Below, piece after piece: positions 1 through 9,428 of a stretch of DNA of 64,000 bases. The notes under the pieces are model-generated. The model made no database searches and was not told the DNA's origin. It saw only the letters and a list, made by a program, of their open reading frames with translations. Origin of the DNA: Pseudomonas sp. DTU12.3. Its GTDB lineage: Bacteria > Pseudomonadota > Gammaproteobacteria > Pseudomonadales > Pseudomonadaceae. The position numbers and the translations under genes were made by a program. The stretch is taken from positions 293,501 through 357,500 of the forward strand of contig NZ_CP027218.1 in assembly GCF_004124275.1 (NCBI RefSeq). The letters are read 5' to 3'. How positions within the stretch are numbered: position 1 is the first letter of the stretch; each line of letters starts with the position of its first letter.

Positions 1-24
1 GGAAAGTAAAAAATTTCATGGCAG

Positions 25-72
25 AAGGCAGTACACGCAAGACAGTAATGCAACAGTGTAACGTACTGCCTT
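25..72. repeat. inverted repeat downstream of dgcH
   Basis: A perfect 10-bp inverted repeat (AAGGCAGTAC at 25-34 and GTACTGCCTT at 63-72) with a 28-base loop lies beyond the 3' end of dgcH. On the minus strand a T-rich run follows about 12 bases after the stem, so it could help end dgcH transcription, but it is not a textbook terminator. I see nothing else in bases 1-120. Confidence 0.35.
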
Positions 73-120
73 GCGTCCCGACGGTCAGCGGGCGCAATTA
101 AACAAAATGGAACAATTGGC

Positions 121-2196
121 TCAGCCCAGCTCGACGCGGTTGCGCCCGGCGTTTTTCGCCCGGTACAGCGCCTGATCGGCTCTTTTCAGCACCAGATCAC
201 TGTGTTCTCCCGGCTTGAATGACGCCAGGCCCATGGAAATGGTGATCGTCACACGCTCGCCCTTGAAGTGGAACGGGCAGGCTTCGATTGCCGCGCGCAG
301 GGTTTCCAGCAGCTTTGCGCCGACTGCTGGCGGCGTGGCGGGCAGCAGCAGGACGAATTCTTCGCCACCAAAACGGGCAATGAAATCCGCGCCGCGCAGG
401 CGTTTGCGCAGCACGCTGGCGATGATTTTCAGGACTTTATCGCCGGCCAGGTGACCGTAGTTGTCGTTGATCCGCTTGAAGTGATCAAGGTCGAGCATGG
501 CCAGGCTCAAAGTATTACCATGCTGCTGCCACTGCTTGATCTCGTGTTCGAGACGCTCGCTCCATGCGGCGCGGTTGGGCAGGCCGGTGAGCGGGTCGAT
601 CAGGGCTTTCTGCCGTTGCACTTCAAGGTGTTCCCGGAAACCCTGGGCTTCCTGTTCCATGTGCGCCACGCGTTCGGACAGGCTTTTAAGCCGCGTCGCG
701 ACTTCCTGCTCGCGGGCATCGCGCTGTTTCTGGTGTTGATCCATAGTGCCGAGCAGGCCTTCGAGATGGTTCTCCAGCACTTGCTTGAGGTCGTCGAGAT
801 CCGCCGCTTCCTGCATGCTGGTCTGCAGGCCGTCGACCTGCTCACGGATCTGCGTGTCCATCGCTCGCGCTGCCGAGCTGTTGTCGGCATGGCCCTCGCT
901 GGCGGCTTGCAGGTTGCTCTGAAACGCCTCGAGGCGTTCGTTGAGCTGCTGCAAGTAAGCTTCGAATTCGTGCTGGCCGCTGTCAGTGATCGCCAGCATC
1001 AACGTCGCGAGATCGTCGAGGATCGGGATCAGTTCGTACCAGTTCAGGCCATGTTGCAAGCGTTCGCGCATCGCCTCGGCTTGCGGCCGGTGGCGCTCGG
1101 GCAGGGTCAGGTCGTCGAGCAGGCCGATCAGGGTTTCTTCGATGTGCTTGGCCACGGAGCTGTAGGACGGCTCGGGAGAATCCGGCAGGGCGAAGAGGAT
1201 GTCTTGCTCGGATTGCTCCGGGTCGATGGCTGCCAGAGCCTGTGCGATCGGCTCGGGCAGCGGCAGGCTGTCGAGGATCAGCGGGTGCGGATCGCCGGGG
1301 TGGATCAGTTCATCGGGATTGAAGGCGTCGATTGTGGCCGAAGCGTGCTCGGGCGTGGGCGTGATGACGACTTCGGGTTCGGGCTTGACCGGTTCAGCTG
1401 CGACCGGAGCATGCGCCGCTTCGGGGACGACAGTGGGCGGTACGAAGGCAAACACTTCAGGCACTGCCGGCGGCTGCGGCGAGGGCGTCGGTGTTGCGAT
1501 CACGGGCGCGGGTGCTTTGACCGCAGGAGCGGTAATCGGCGGCTCAGCAGCGACGGTGGGGGCGGTTTGCACTGCCGCTGGCTCTGGCTCCGAGGCGACG
1601 GGCGTTTGTACCTGTGGCGCTAGCGGCGCCGGCGCGTGCGTGTCGGCTGCTGGCGCGGGCGTCTCCTCGTTGTCACGACCGCCGAACAAACGTTGCAGCA
1701 ACCCCGGGCGTCCCGGCTCGGCAGGCGTTTCCAGCTGGGTCAATGCCTTGCCCTGCAAACCACTGAGTTCACTCAGCAGCAGCGGCATTTCCCGCGCCGA
1801 GCCAACGCGGCTATCCAGTTGTTTGGCGAATTTCTTCAGGGGTTGCGCGACTTCTCGCGGCAGTGGTAGCGACTGCAATTGAGTGACCAATGCTGTCAGT
1901 GCGGTGCTGACCTGATCGATCCGGGTTTCGCGGCGCTGCTCGGAATCGAGCACGGCTTTTTCCAGGCGTGGCAGGAGGGCAGCGAGGCCGGCGTCCATGT
2001 CGTCGGTGCGCACCACGTCGCGCATCTCTTTCATGCACTGATCAACGACCTTATCGGTGCCCTCAGCCGCCAGCGTGCTGCGCACCAGGCCACGCCGAAG
2101 CAAGTCGAGCCTGGCGGCCCAGCGGCGTTCGAGTTTGTCCTGTTGTTCGATGCTTTTGAGGTACTTTTCTTTCCAGCGCTGGGCTTCGTCGCTCAT
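121..2196 (-). CDS. dgcH: GGDEF diguanylate cyclase (DgcH-type)
   Basis: Makes the second messenger c-di-GMP from two GTP. The 691-residue protein has a charged helical N-terminal region (about 1-150), a Pro/Ala-rich low-complexity linker (about 155-300), a second helical and coiled-coil segment (about 330-520) and a C-terminal GGDEF domain. The active-site motif is GGEEF at about 610-614, and an RGAD inhibitory I-site sits five residues before it at about 601-604, so product inhibition is expected. No membrane segment or signal peptide is visible, so it should be cytoplasmic. The start overlaps the stop of the upstream gene by four bases, which suggests translational coupling. Gene order matches the dgcH (PA5487) neighbourhood of P. 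aeruginosa; the symbol rests on that synteny and the architecture. Confidence 0.88.
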   Translation of the reverse strand: MSDEAQRWKEKYLKSIEQQDKLERRWAARLDLLRRGLVRSTLAAEGTDKVVDQCMKEMRDVVRTDDMDAGLAALLPRLEKAVLDSEQRRETRIDQVSTALTALVTQLQSLPLPREVAQPLKKFAKQLDSRVGSAREMPLLLSELSGLQGKALTQLETPAEPGRPGLLQRLFGGRDNEETPAPAADTHAPAPLAPQVQTPVASEPEPAAVQTAPTVAAEPPITAPAVKAPAPVIATPTPSPQPPAVPEVFAFVPPTVVPEAAHAPVAAEPVKPEPEVVITPTPEHASATIDAFNPDELIHPGDPHPLILDSLPLPEPIAQALAAIDPEQSEQDILFALPDSPEPSYSSVAKHIEETLIGLLDDLTLPERHRPQAEAMRERLQHGLNWYELIPILDDLATLMLAITDSGQHEFEAYLQQLNERLEAFQSNLQAASEGHADNSSAARAMDTQIREQVDGLQTSMQEAADLDDLKQVLENHLEGLLGTMDQHQKQRDAREQEVATRLKSLSERVAHMEQEAQGFREHLEVQRQKALIDPLTGLPNRAAWSERLEHEIKQWQQHGNTLSLAMLDLDHFKRINDNYGHLAGDKVLKIIASVLRKRLRGADFIARFGGEEFVLLLPATPPAVGAKLLETLRAAIEACPFHFKGERVTITISMGLASFKPGEHSDLVLKRADQALYRAKNAGRNRVELG

Positions 2197-3071
2197 TCAG
2201 GGGTTCCGCGAGGGGCAGGACTCAACGCGGGCAATGCATCGGCCGTGAGCGAACCCGGCAGACGAATCTCTACCGCGACCGGCAGGTGATCGGAAATCGG
2301 TTGTGCCAGCACTTCGACCTTTTCCAGGGTCAGGGTCGGGCTGAGCAAAATATGATCAAGGCAACGCTGAGGACGCCAGCTGGGGAATGTCGCTTCCACC
2401 TGCGGGGCCAGCAGTCCGAGATCGCGTAACGGAGAATGTTGCAGCAGGTCGCTGGCGTGGGTATTCATGTCGCCCATCAACACCTGATGTTTGTAGCCAC
2501 CGATCAGTTCACGAATATAGGCCAGTTGCAGGCTGCGGGTTCGTGCGCCAAGGGCCAGGTGCATCATCACCACTACCAGCGCTTCCGGGCCTTCGCCGAA
2601 ACGCAGCAGAATCGCGCCGCGACCTTTCGGTCCCGGCAACGGGTGATCCTCGATCGCCGATGGTTTCAGGCGACTGAGCACGCCATTGCTGTGCTGGGCC
2701 AGTCGGCCGAGGTTGCGATTGAGTTGTTGATACCAGTAAGGGAAGGCGCCGAGCTGGGCAAGGTGTTCGACCTGATTGACGTAGCCTGAGCGCAGGCTGC
2801 CGCCATCGGCTTCCTGCAGGGCGACCAGATCGAAGTCGCCAAGCAGGTCGCCGATCTTTTGCAGATTGCCTGAACGGCCGTTGTGCGGCAGCAGATGCTG
2901 CCAGCTACGGGTCAGGTAATGCCGATAGCGCTCGGTGCTGATGCCGACCTGAATGTTAAAACTGAGCAGGCGCAGACGCTGGTCCGCGGGCAAGCCCGTG
3001 GACGCCAGGTGATGCTCGTTGACCTGCGGGTCATGCAAACCAACGATGCGTTCAGACTTCCAGCGGCGCAT
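2193..3071 (-). CDS. endonuclease/exonuclease/phosphatase family protein
   Basis: A 292-residue protein of the EEP (DNase I-like) fold. Visible signatures are LQEADGG around residue 84 (the metal-binding Glu), MGDMNTH around 199 and a C-terminal SDHLPV (catalytic Asp-His pair). Members of this fold cleave phosphodiester bonds in nucleic acids, phospholipids or inositol phosphates; the substrate cannot be told from sequence. There is no signal peptide. It ends in an ATGA overlap with the diguanylate cyclase gene and begins 14 bases after dsbA, so dsbA, this gene and dgcH may be co-transcribed. The pairing with dgcH is conserved in Pseudomonas, but no functional link is known to me. Confidence 0.85.
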   Translation of the reverse strand: MRRWKSERIVGLHDPQVNEHHLASTGLPADQRLRLLSFNIQVGISTERYRHYLTRSWQHLLPHNGRSGNLQKIGDLLGDFDLVALQEADGGSLRSGYVNQVEHLAQLGAFPYWYQQLNRNLGRLAQHSNGVLSRLKPSAIEDHPLPGPKGRGAILLRFGEGPEALVVVMMHLALGARTRSLQLAYIRELIGGYKHQVLMGDMNTHASDLLQHSPLRDLGLLAPQVEATFPSWRPQRCLDHILLSPTLTLEKVEVLAQPISDHLPVAVEIRLPGSLTADALPALSPAPRGTPE

Positions 3072-3085
3072 GGCGGTGGCGGCGC

Positions 3086-3727
3086 TTAGTTGGCAGCAGC
3101 CTTGGTTGCCGCTCGCTCTTTGGCGACCAGTTGGTCAGCCAGTTTCAATGCTTCTTCGGCACCACCGGCAGAGCCGATGTCAAAGCGGTACTTGCCGTTG
3201 ACGATCATGGTTGGCACGCCAGTGATTTCATACTTCTTGGCCAGTTCACGGGCCTTGACGATCTGCCCTTTGATGGCGAACGAGTCGAAGGTGGCGAGGA
3301 ACTTGTCCTTGTCCACGCCTTGGGTGGCCAGGAAGTCAGCCATTTCGTTCTTTTCGATCAGTTTCTTGTGTTCTTTCTGGATGGCGTTGAACACGGCGTT
3401 ATGCACCTTGTGCTCGACACCCATGGCTTCCAGGGTCAGGAACATTTGGCCGTGAGCGTCCCACGGGCCGCCGAACATGGCAGGAATACGCACGAAGTTG
3501 ACGTCCGATGGCAGCTTCTCGACCCATGGGTTGATCACCGGCTCAAAGGCGTAGCAATGCGGGCAGCCATACCAGAACAGCTCGACCACTTCGATCTTGC
3601 CAGGTTCCGCAACCGGTACCGGGTTGGCCAGCTCCACGTAAGGGGCGGCAGGGGCTTCGGCGGCTTGAGCGGTCACGCCGAACAGGCTGGCAGCGACGAG
3701 AGCGGCGCTGATGATCAGATTACGCAT
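3086..3727 (-). CDS. dsbA: thiol:disulfide interchange protein DsbA
   Basis: Periplasmic oxidase that introduces disulfide bonds into exported proteins and is itself reoxidised by DsbB. The 213-residue product starts with a typical Sec signal peptide (cleavage after about residue 22), followed by a thioredoxin fold with the active site CPHC at 55-58 and the cis-proline loop GVPTMIVNG. Length fits the family. The ATG at 3727 is preceded by a clear GGAGTAAA ribosome site. A rho-independent terminator upstream isolates it from the cytochrome genes. It should help mature many exported proteins encoded nearby. Confidence 0.96.
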   Translation of the reverse strand: MRNLIISAALVAASLFGVTAQAAEAPAAPYVELANPVPVAEPGKIEVVELFWYGCPHCYAFEPVINPWVEKLPSDVNFVRIPAMFGGPWDAHGQMFLTLEAMGVEHKVHNAVFNAIQKEHKKLIEKNEMADFLATQGVDKDKFLATFDSFAIKGQIVKARELAKKYEITGVPTMIVNGKYRFDIGSAGGAEEALKLADQLVAKERAATKAAAN

Positions 3728-3821
3728 GCTTTACTCCTGGACAATTTTGGTCGCCTCGCGCGAGCTGTTTTCAGACAGATCCTGGCGGGCATGAGTTCTG
3801 TAGTGTAACGGCAGCGGCCAC

Positions 3822-3853
3822 AAAAAAGGGCGGCCAAAGCCACCCTTTTTATA
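3822..3853 (-). terminator. rho-independent terminator after the cytochrome c genes
   Basis: A GC stem (AAGGGTGG pairing with CCGCCCTT, one G-T pair) flanked by T runs on both strands. On the minus strand it lies between the cytochrome c4 gene and dsbA and should end the cytochrome transcript. Confidence 0.75.
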
Positions 3854-3916
3854 CTTGCTGTGACGGATTAATCGAGCGTTAACATTGCACTCCTGCATTG
3901 GATTACGTAACTCCCC

Positions 3917-3950
3917 TGTGGAAGCTGCCGAAGGCTGCGATCTTTTGATC
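3917..3950. repeat. single-arm Pseudomonas REP
   Basis: One arm of the REP family with the core GCTGCCGAAGGCTGCGATC, the same core found as paired arms at 14271, 29694 and 55152. Here no full partner arm is seen, so it looks like a solitary or decayed copy. Confidence 0.7.
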
Positions 3951-3983
3951 TTCAGCCTTCATCCAACGCTCGACCCGGCGCGC

Positions 3984-4595
3984 TTAGTGCAGACCCTGAA
4001 TGTAGCTGGAGACCGCAGCGATGTCTTCGTCGCTCAGGCGCTTGGCAATGGTCTGCATGGTCATGGTATCGCCGTCGTTGGTGCGGCCGCCTTCTTCCTT
4101 GCGGAAATCGGTCAGTTGCTTGGTGATGTATTGAGCGTGTTGGCCACCCAGATGCGGGAAGCCGGCAGCGGCGTTGCCGGCGCCGTTCGGCGAGTGGCAG
4201 CCGGTACAGGCGGGCAGGCCTTTGGCGAGGTTGCCGCCACGGAACAGCGCTTCACCGCGAGCGACGATTTTCGGATCGGCTGCGCCGACACTGCCTTGTT
4301 GGCTGGCGAAGTACGCCGCGATGTCGGAAAGATCCTGATCGCTCAGGTTGGTCAGCAGACCAGTCATTTCCAGCACGGTGCGCTTGCCCGACTTGATGTC
4401 GTGCAACTGCTTGGTCAGGTAGCGTTCACCTTGACCGGCCAGTTTCGGAAAGTTTGGCGCCATGCTGTTCCCGTCCGGGCCATGGCAGGCTCCGCATACG
4501 GCAGCTTTCGCCTGGCCTGCTGCGGCATCACCGGCAGCATGGGCGAAGCCTGAAATTCCCACGGTCAACAGCAGACTCACGATCAATTTGTTCAT
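3984..4595 (-). CDS. cc4: diheme cytochrome c4
   Basis: Periplasmic electron carrier that passes electrons to terminal oxidases. The 203-residue protein has a Sec signal peptide ending near AHA (residue 20) and two CXXCH heme sites, CGACH at 34-38 and CTGCH at 130-134, one per half of a duplicated cytochrome c fold, with later Met ligands plausible in each half. Length and two-domain layout are those of cytochrome c4. It lies 30 bases after the monoheme cytochrome gene in the same orientation, so the two are likely one transcript. Confidence 0.95.
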   Translation of the reverse strand: MNKLIVSLLLTVGISGFAHAAGDAAAGQAKAAVCGACHGPDGNSMAPNFPKLAGQGERYLTKQLHDIKSGKRTVLEMTGLLTNLSDQDLSDIAAYFASQQGSVGAADPKIVARGEALFRGGNLAKGLPACTGCHSPNGAGNAAAGFPHLGGQHAQYITKQLTDFRKEEGGRTNDGDTMTMQTIAKRLSDEDIAAVSSYIQGLH

Positions 4596-4625
4596 CAGCT
4601 AATCCAACTACGGCTAAGGGTTAAG

Positions 4626-4931
4626 TTATGGACCGGGCTTACTCGCGCTCATCCAAAGGATGATGGCTTGGTAATCCTCGGCACTGCAGTCCATGCACAA
4701 ACCACGCGGCGGCATCGCCTTGAAACCCTGGGTCACGTGTTGCACCAGCGTCCCCATACCTTTCGCCAACCTCGGCGTCCAAGCTTCCTGAACGCCTCTT
4801 TCGGGCGCCATGGGTAGTTGGCCGGAATGACAGGCACCACAAACACGGTTGTACACGGCTTCCGGATCCTGTGTAGCCTGTGCGCTGTAAAGCGGCATCA
4901 AGACTCCGGCAGCCAGCAGCCATTTCGTCAT
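4626..4931 (-). CDS. monoheme cytochrome c5-like protein
   Basis: A small (101 aa) exported cytochrome c. A signal peptide runs to about residue 19 (SAQA), followed by one heme site CGACH at 31-35. The C-terminal part holds the MPPRG stretch and a Cys-x-x-Cys pair (CMDC) typical of cytochrome c5, which carries an extra disulfide. It probably transfers electrons in the periplasm together with cytochrome c4 encoded just downstream. It is divergent from engB, and the 190-base gap should hold promoters for both. Confidence 0.92.
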   Translation of the reverse strand: MTKWLLAAGVLMPLYSAQATQDPEAVYNRVCGACHSGQLPMAPERGVQEAWTPRLAKGMGTLVQHVTQGFKAMPPRGLCMDCSAEDYQAIILWMSASKPGP

Positions 4932-5122
4932 AAAACGACCTTTTCAGGGTTGAGAGCGTTCTGCGTTCTAATGCGCAATCAAGGTCTGTCGCTCTCGTGA
5001 ACTTCATCCTACGCTGGGACAAAGCACACACAAAATCTGCGGCATTATATACTGGCGTCACTGAAACGGAAGCGACACCGCGTTCCGCGCCCAATCCCGG
5101 CGCCGCCCACATCGGAAATCCC

Positions 5123-5767
5123 ATGCAACTCAAGAATCCCATCCTCGGCCTGTGCCAACAGTCCACATTCATGCTCAGTGCCGCCAAAGTCGATCAATGC
5201 CCTGACGACGAAGGCTTCGAAGTGGCGTTTGCCGGCCGTTCCAACGCCGGCAAATCCAGCGCGCTGAACACTTTGACTCACGCCAGCCTGGCGCGAACCT
5301 CGAAAACCCCGGGTCGCACACAGCTGTTGAACTTCTTCAAGCTAGACGAAGATCGTCGTCTGGTCGACCTGCCGGGCTACGGTTACGCAAAAGTACCGAT
5401 CCCGCTGAAGATGCACTGGCAGCGTCACCTTGAGGCTTACCTCGGTGGCCGCGAGAGTTTGAAGGGTTTGATTCTGATGATGGACATCCGTCATCCAATG
5501 ACCGATTTCGACCTGCTGATGCTCGACTGGGCCGTTGCGGCCGGCATGCCGATGCACATCCTGCTGACCAAGGCCGACAAACTGACCTACGGCGCCGCCA
5601 AGAACACCCTGCTCAAAGTGCAGTCGGAAATCCGCAAGGGTTGGGGCGACTTGGTCACCATCCAGCTCTTCTCCGCGCCAAAACGCATGGGCCTGGAAGA
5701 GGCCTACACTGTACTGGCCGGCTGGATGGAACTGGCAGACAAAGGCGCCGAGGCGGCAGCCGAGTAA
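5123..5767 (+). CDS. engB: ribosome biogenesis GTPase EngB (YihA/YsxC)
   Basis: GTPase needed for assembly of the large ribosomal subunit. The frame is open from 4997, but the ATG at 5123 gives a 214-residue product that matches the family length and places the first conserved block near residue 7; the upstream part lacks EngB character. GTP-binding motifs seen are G1 GRSNAGKSS at 38-46, G3 DLPGYG, and G4 TKAD. It converges with polA across the ErsA region, the same arrangement as yihA-spf-polA in enterobacteria. Confidence 0.95.
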   Translation: MQLKNPILGLCQQSTFMLSAAKVDQCPDDEGFEVAFAGRSNAGKSSALNTLTHASLARTSKTPGRTQLLNFFKLDEDRRLVDLPGYGYAKVPIPLKMHWQRHLEAYLGGRESLKGLILMMDIRHPMTDFDLLMLDWAVAAGMPMHILLTKADKLTYGAAKNTLLKVQSEIRKGWGDLVTIQLFSAPKRMGLEEAYTVLAGWMELADKGAEAAAE

Positions 5768-5919
5768 GTCGGGATATGGAAATTTGTTTGTAGTGTGTTC
5801 AGGCAAGGCGAAAGGGCAGTGAAAAGCGGCCGGGGTCGCGCTCGGCTTTAGGGAACCTAAATGAGCATTTGAGCTGCGCTTTCAACGCAGCATGAACGCC
5901 CTACAGACAAATTTTGGGC

Positions 5920-6050
5920 AAAAAAAGCCCCGGATTTCATTGGGGAGGGAGAAATTCCGGGGTTCAAGTTCCGAACCGCTAGGGCGGGGTTCAGATATCT
6001 GCCAACACTTAACACAACATAGGAGCATTGAAGGGCTTCACCAGCCATTC
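5920..6050 (-). ncRNA. ersA: ErsA-like small RNA (Spot 42 position)
   Basis: A small RNA gene of about 131 bases is supported by three features. It lies between engB and polA, where P. aeruginosa ErsA and E. coli Spot 42 are encoded. It has a sigma22-type promoter placed to start transcription near 6050. It ends in a strong rho-independent terminator (stem CCCCGGA/TCCGGGG plus an extended ATTTC/GAAAT part, then seven T) at 5963-5920 on the minus strand. The predicted size agrees with the roughly 132 nt known for ErsA. The terminal loop carries a C-rich UCCCUCCCC, which can pair with Shine-Dalgarno sequences and is a plausible seed. In P. aeruginosa ErsA represses algC among other targets and works with Hfq; targets here are inferred only. 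Confidence 0.82.
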
Positions 6051-6056
6051 AGTAAC

Positions 6057-6084
6057 TCTGAGTAGTGTCCTTCCAGATTAGTTC
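6057..6084 (-). promoter_or_regulatory. sigma22 (AlgU/RpoE-type) promoter of ersA
   Basis: On the minus strand a -35 element GAACTA (6084-6079) and a -10 element TCAGA (6061-6057) are separated by 17 bases, close to the AlgU consensus GAACTT-N16/17-TCtgA. Transcription would begin about seven bases downstream, near 6050. This implies envelope-stress control of the small RNA, as for ErsA in P. aeruginosa. Confidence 0.72.
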
Positions 6085-6095
6085 AGATTTTTTTC

Positions 6096-6127
6096 AAAAA
6101 GCTTTGGAATAATCCCAAGCGCTTTTC
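6096..6127 (-). terminator. polA terminator upstream of ersA
   Basis: On the minus strand an imperfect stem (AAAGC-CTTGG against CCAA-GCTTT) ends in a T run. It lies after polA and just before the ersA promoter, so it should insulate the small RNA from polA read-through. Confidence 0.55.
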
Positions 6128-6151
6128 GAAATAAGCAGGTTTTACCGGTGC

Positions 6152-6174
6152 TGCCGCGACGCCATGTCGCGGCA
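6152..6174. other. perfect GC hairpin downstream of polA
   Basis: TGCCGCGAC and GTCGCGGCA form a perfect 9-bp stem with a 5-base loop, 18 bases past the polA stop. No T run follows on either strand; it may stabilise the polA mRNA 3' end or act as a pause site. Confidence 0.45.
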
Positions 6175-6191
6175 AACCGTGTTTAAAAGGT

Positions 6192-8996
6192 TCAGTGAGC
6201 CTCATCCCAATTGTTGCCCACACCCACTTCGACCAGCAGCGGCACATCCAGTTTCGCCGCTTCGCTCATGTGCAGGCGAATCTCGGCACTGACCTGCTCG
6301 ACCAGATCCTCGCGAACCTCGAGCACCAGTTCATCGTGCACCTGCAGGATGACTTTGGCGTCCAGCCCGGACGTCGCCAGCCAGTTATCCACCGCGACCA
6401 TGGCTTTTTTGATGATGTCGGCAGCCGTGCCCTGCATCGGCGCGTTGATCGCCGTGCGCTCGGCGGCAGCGCGCTCCTGCGGTTTGTTCGAATTGATCTC
6501 CGGCAGGTACAAACGACGCCCGAAGAACGTCTCGACATAACCCTGATCCGCCGCCTGCGCGCGGGTGCGATCCATGTACTCACGCACCCCTGGATAACGG
6601 GCGAAGTATGTATCGATGTAAGCCTTGGCGGTCTTGGTGTCGACGCCGATGTCTTTGCCGAGTTTCTGTGCGCCCATGCCGTAGATCAGGCCGAAGTTGA
6701 TCGCCTTGGCGCCACGGCGCTGATCGGAAGTCACTTCATTGAGCTCGACCTTGAACACTTCGGCTGCAGTCGCGGTGTGCACGTCCAGATTGTTGCGGAA
6801 GGCATTCATCAGGCCTTCGTCCTTGGACAGGTGGGCCATGATCCGCAACTCGATCTGCGAATAGTCCGCTGCCAGCAGTTTGTAGCCCTTTGGCGCGACG
6901 AACGCCTGGCGGATACGACGACCTTCGGCGGTACGCACCGGAATGTTCTGCAGGTTCGGATCGCTGGAGGACAAACGCCCGGTCGACGCCACGGCCTGAT
7001 GATACGAAGTGTGGATACGCCCGGTACGCGGGTTGATCTGCTCCGGCAGGCGATCGGTGTAAGTGCTTTTCAGCTTGCTCATCGAGCGGTGCTCCATCAG
7101 CACCTTCGGCAAGCGGTGATCGTCTTCAGCGAGTTTCGCCAACACTTCTTCAGCGGTGGACGGCTGACCCTTGGCGGTCTTCTTCAGCACCGGCAGGCCG
7201 AGTTTCTCGTAGAGAATCACACCCAGTTGTTTCGGCGAACCAAGGTTGAATTCTTCCCCGGCGATCTCGAACGCTTCGCGCTCCAGCGCAACCATCTTGT
7301 TGCCCAGCTCGATGCTCTGGATGCCGAGCAGCTCCGCGTCAACGAACGCGCCTTGGCGTTCGATGCGCGCGAGAACGGGCACAAGTGGAATCTCGATGTC
7401 GGTCAACACGCTGGCCAGACTCGGAATGGCGCTGAGTTTTTCGAACAGCGTCTGGTGCAGACGCAGGGTGATGTCAGCGTCTTCAGCGGCATACGGCCCC
7501 GCCTGTTCCAGTGCGATCTGGTCGAAGGTCAGCTGCTTGGCGCCTTTGCCGGCGATGTCCTGGAAGCTCACGGTGGTGTGATCCAGGTACTTCTGCGCGA
7601 GGCTGTCCATGTCGTGGCGGGTGGCGGTGGAGTTGAGCACGTAGGACTCAAGCATCGTGTCGAAGGCGATACCGCGCACGGTAATGCCTTGGCTCTGATC
7701 GCCGCCGATGGCGCAGTTGGCGAGGATATTCATGTCGAACTTGGCGTGCTGGCCGACCTTGAGCTTGCTCGGGTCTTCCAGAATCGGCTTGAGTGCGCGC
7801 AGCACGGTATCGCGATCCAGCTGTTCCGGCACGCCGATGTAGGAGTGGGTCAGCGGGATGTACGCGGCTTCGTTGGCCTGCACGGCGAACGACAGGCCGA
7901 CCAGTTGCGCCTGCTGCGCGTCGATGCCGGTGGTTTCGGTGTCGAAGGCGAACAGCTTGGCGTTATTCAACTTTTCCAGCCAGACATCAAAACGCGCCTG
8001 ATCGAGAATCGTCTCGTACGCCGCTTCGGTCGGAGCAGCGGGAGTTTCGATATCTGGGGCGCTGAACAGATCGCCGGCCGGCGCAGGCTCAGCGGCCGCA
8101 CTCAACTCCAGACGTTTGGCGTCGCGATCCAGATCGTTGATCCAGCTTTTGAATTCCAGCAGCGAGTACAGCTCGTAGAGCTTGGCCGGGTCCTCCGCGC
8201 CCATCTGCAAATCATCGAGTTCGACGTCCAGCGGCACGTCGATCTTGATGGTCGCCAGTTGATAGGAGAGGAATGCCATCTCCTTGTGCTCTTCGAGCTT
8301 GGCCGGCAGGGTTTTCGCCCCGCGAATGGGCAGGGTCGGAACGATGTCGAGGTTCGCGTACAGCTCGGTCAAACCGCCGTTGACCCCGACCAGCAGGCCG
8401 GACGCGGTTTTCGGGCCGATGCCCGGAACGCCTGGAATGTTGTCGGAAGAATCGCCCATCAGCGCCAGATAATCGATGATCTGCTCCGGTGCGACGCCGA
8501 ATTTCTCCTTCACGCCTTCCACGTCCATCGAGCTACCGGACATGGTGTTGACCAAGGTAATGTGGCCGTCGACCAGTTGCGCCATGTCCTTGTCGCCAGT
8601 GGAGATGACCACCGGGCGATCCGCCGCCGCGCTGCTGCGGGCGAGGGTGCCGATCACGTCGTCGGCCTCGACGCCTTCCACGCACAGCAGCGGGAAACCG
8701 AGGGCGATCACGCTCTGGTGCAGCGGCTCGATCTGCACGCGCATGTCGTCGGGCATGCTTGGGCGATTGGCTTTGTATTCGGCGTACATCTCATCGCGAA
8801 ATGTCCCGCCCTTGGCGTCGAACACCACGGCGAACGGGCTGTCCGGGTACTGCTTGCGCAGACTCTTGAGCATGTTCAGCACGCCTTTGACCGCACCGGT
8901 CGGCAGGCCTTTGGAAGTGGTCAGTGGTGGCAGCGCGTGAAACGCGCGGTACAGGTAAGACGAACCGTCCACCAGGACGAGGGGGGCTTGGCTCAT
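6192..8996 (-). CDS. polA: DNA polymerase I
   Basis: Repair and Okazaki-fragment polymerase with three domains. These are an N-terminal 5'-3' exonuclease (about 1-290, beginning [13 protein letters not shown]), a 3'-5' proofreading exonuclease (from about 330, with the intact DTETTG motif, so proofreading should be active) and a family A polymerase domain with motif [10 protein letters not shown] and motif [10 protein letters not shown] near the C terminus. The ATG at 8996 gives 934 residues. A TTG at 9008 would add four, but it is only two bases from the AAAAGG ribosome site, so the ATG is preferred. Converges with engB. Confidence 0.97.
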   Translation of the reverse strand: MSQAPLVLVDGSSYLYRAFHALPPLTTSKGLPTGAVKGVLNMLKSLRKQYPDSPFAVVFDAKGGTFRDEMYAEYKANRPSMPDDMRVQIEPLHQSVIALGFPLLCVEGVEADDVIGTLARSSAAADRPVVISTGDKDMAQLVDGHITLVNTMSGSSMDVEGVKEKFGVAPEQIIDYLALMGDSSDNIPGVPGIGPKTASGLLVGVNGGLTELYANLDIVPTLPIRGAKTLPAKLEEHKEMAFLSYQLATIKIDVPLDVELDDLQMGAEDPAKLYELYSLLEFKSWINDLDRDAKRLELSAAAEPAPAGDLFSAPDIETPAAPTEAAYETILDQARFDVWLEKLNNAKLFAFDTETTGIDAQQAQLVGLSFAVQANEAAYIPLTHSYIGVPEQLDRDTVLRALKPILEDPSKLKVGQHAKFDMNILANCAIGGDQSQGITVRGIAFDTMLESYVLNSTATRHDMDSLAQKYLDHTTVSFQDIAGKGAKQLTFDQIALEQAGPYAAEDADITLRLHQTLFEKLSAIPSLASVLTDIEIPLVPVLARIERQGAFVDAELLGIQSIELGNKMVALEREAFEIAGEEFNLGSPKQLGVILYEKLGLPVLKKTAKGQPSTAEEVLAKLAEDDHRLPKVLMEHRSMSKLKSTYTDRLPEQINPRTGRIHTSYHQAVASTGRLSSSDPNLQNIPVRTAEGRRIRQAFVAPKGYKLLAADYSQIELRIMAHLSKDEGLMNAFRNNLDVHTATAAEVFKVELNEVTSDQRRGAKAINFGLIYGMGAQKLGKDIGVDTKTAKAYIDTYFARYPGVREYMDRTRAQAADQGYVETFFGRRLYLPEINSNKPQERAAAERTAINAPMQGTAADIIKKAMVAVDNWLATSGLDAKVILQVHDELVLEVREDLVEQVSAEIRLHMSEAAKLDVPLLVEVGVGNNWDEAH

Positions 8997-9070
8997 GAGC
9001 AGGATCAACCTTTTCGGCGGGTCCGGCGCTAGAATAGCGGGACCGTTGACGACAAAGGGACAAGGTTATC

Positions 9071-9367
9071 ATGCGTACGTTAAATCGCTTGCTGCTGGTC
9101 GGTCTGATTGCTGCCTCACCGTTGGCCGCGATGGCGGCGGATGATGCGCCGGCTTCCGAGCCGGAAGTTACCATCAACACGCACACGGAAGGCGACAAGG
9201 TCATCCAGGAATACAGTCGCAGTGGCTTCGTCTATGCGATCAAGGTCACGCCGAAGGGTGGCAAACCGTATTTCCTGGTGCGCGCCGACGGTACGGACGC
9301 GAACTACATTCGCTCCGACCAGCCGGATATGCTGATTCCGTCGTGGGAAATCTTTACCTGGAAGTAA
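9071..9367 (+). CDS. DUF2782 periplasmic protein
   Basis: A 98-residue exported protein with a signal peptide (cleavage near AMA-AD, residue 23) and one compact domain of the DUF2782 family, including YSRSGFVYAIKV and the C-terminal DMLIPSWEIF. Function is unknown. It starts 74 bases from polA in the opposite direction and is followed by thrB after 61 bases. The polA/DUF2782/thrB arrangement is conserved in Pseudomonas. An 8-bp GC hairpin between this gene and thrB (about 9385-9407) lacks an adjacent T run, so read-through into thrB is possible. Confidence 0.85.
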   Translation: MRTLNRLLLVGLIAASPLAAMAADDAPASEPEVTINTHTEGDKVIQEYSRSGFVYAIKVTPKGGKPYFLVRADGTDANYIRSDQPDMLIPSWEIFTWK

Positions 9368-9428
9368 GATTCCCGACTTTTAATCGGCGTCGCCTGACCG
9401 CGACGCCTGAACTGAGCAGTTTTTAACC

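Noticed and set aside
268..1623. A 451-codon plus-strand frame
   Set aside because: Antisense to dgcH, with composition of a shadow frame.
6195..9032. A 945-codon open frame on the plus strand
   Set aside because: It is exactly antisense to polA, has no recognisable domain and reflects the GC-rich codon pattern of polA.
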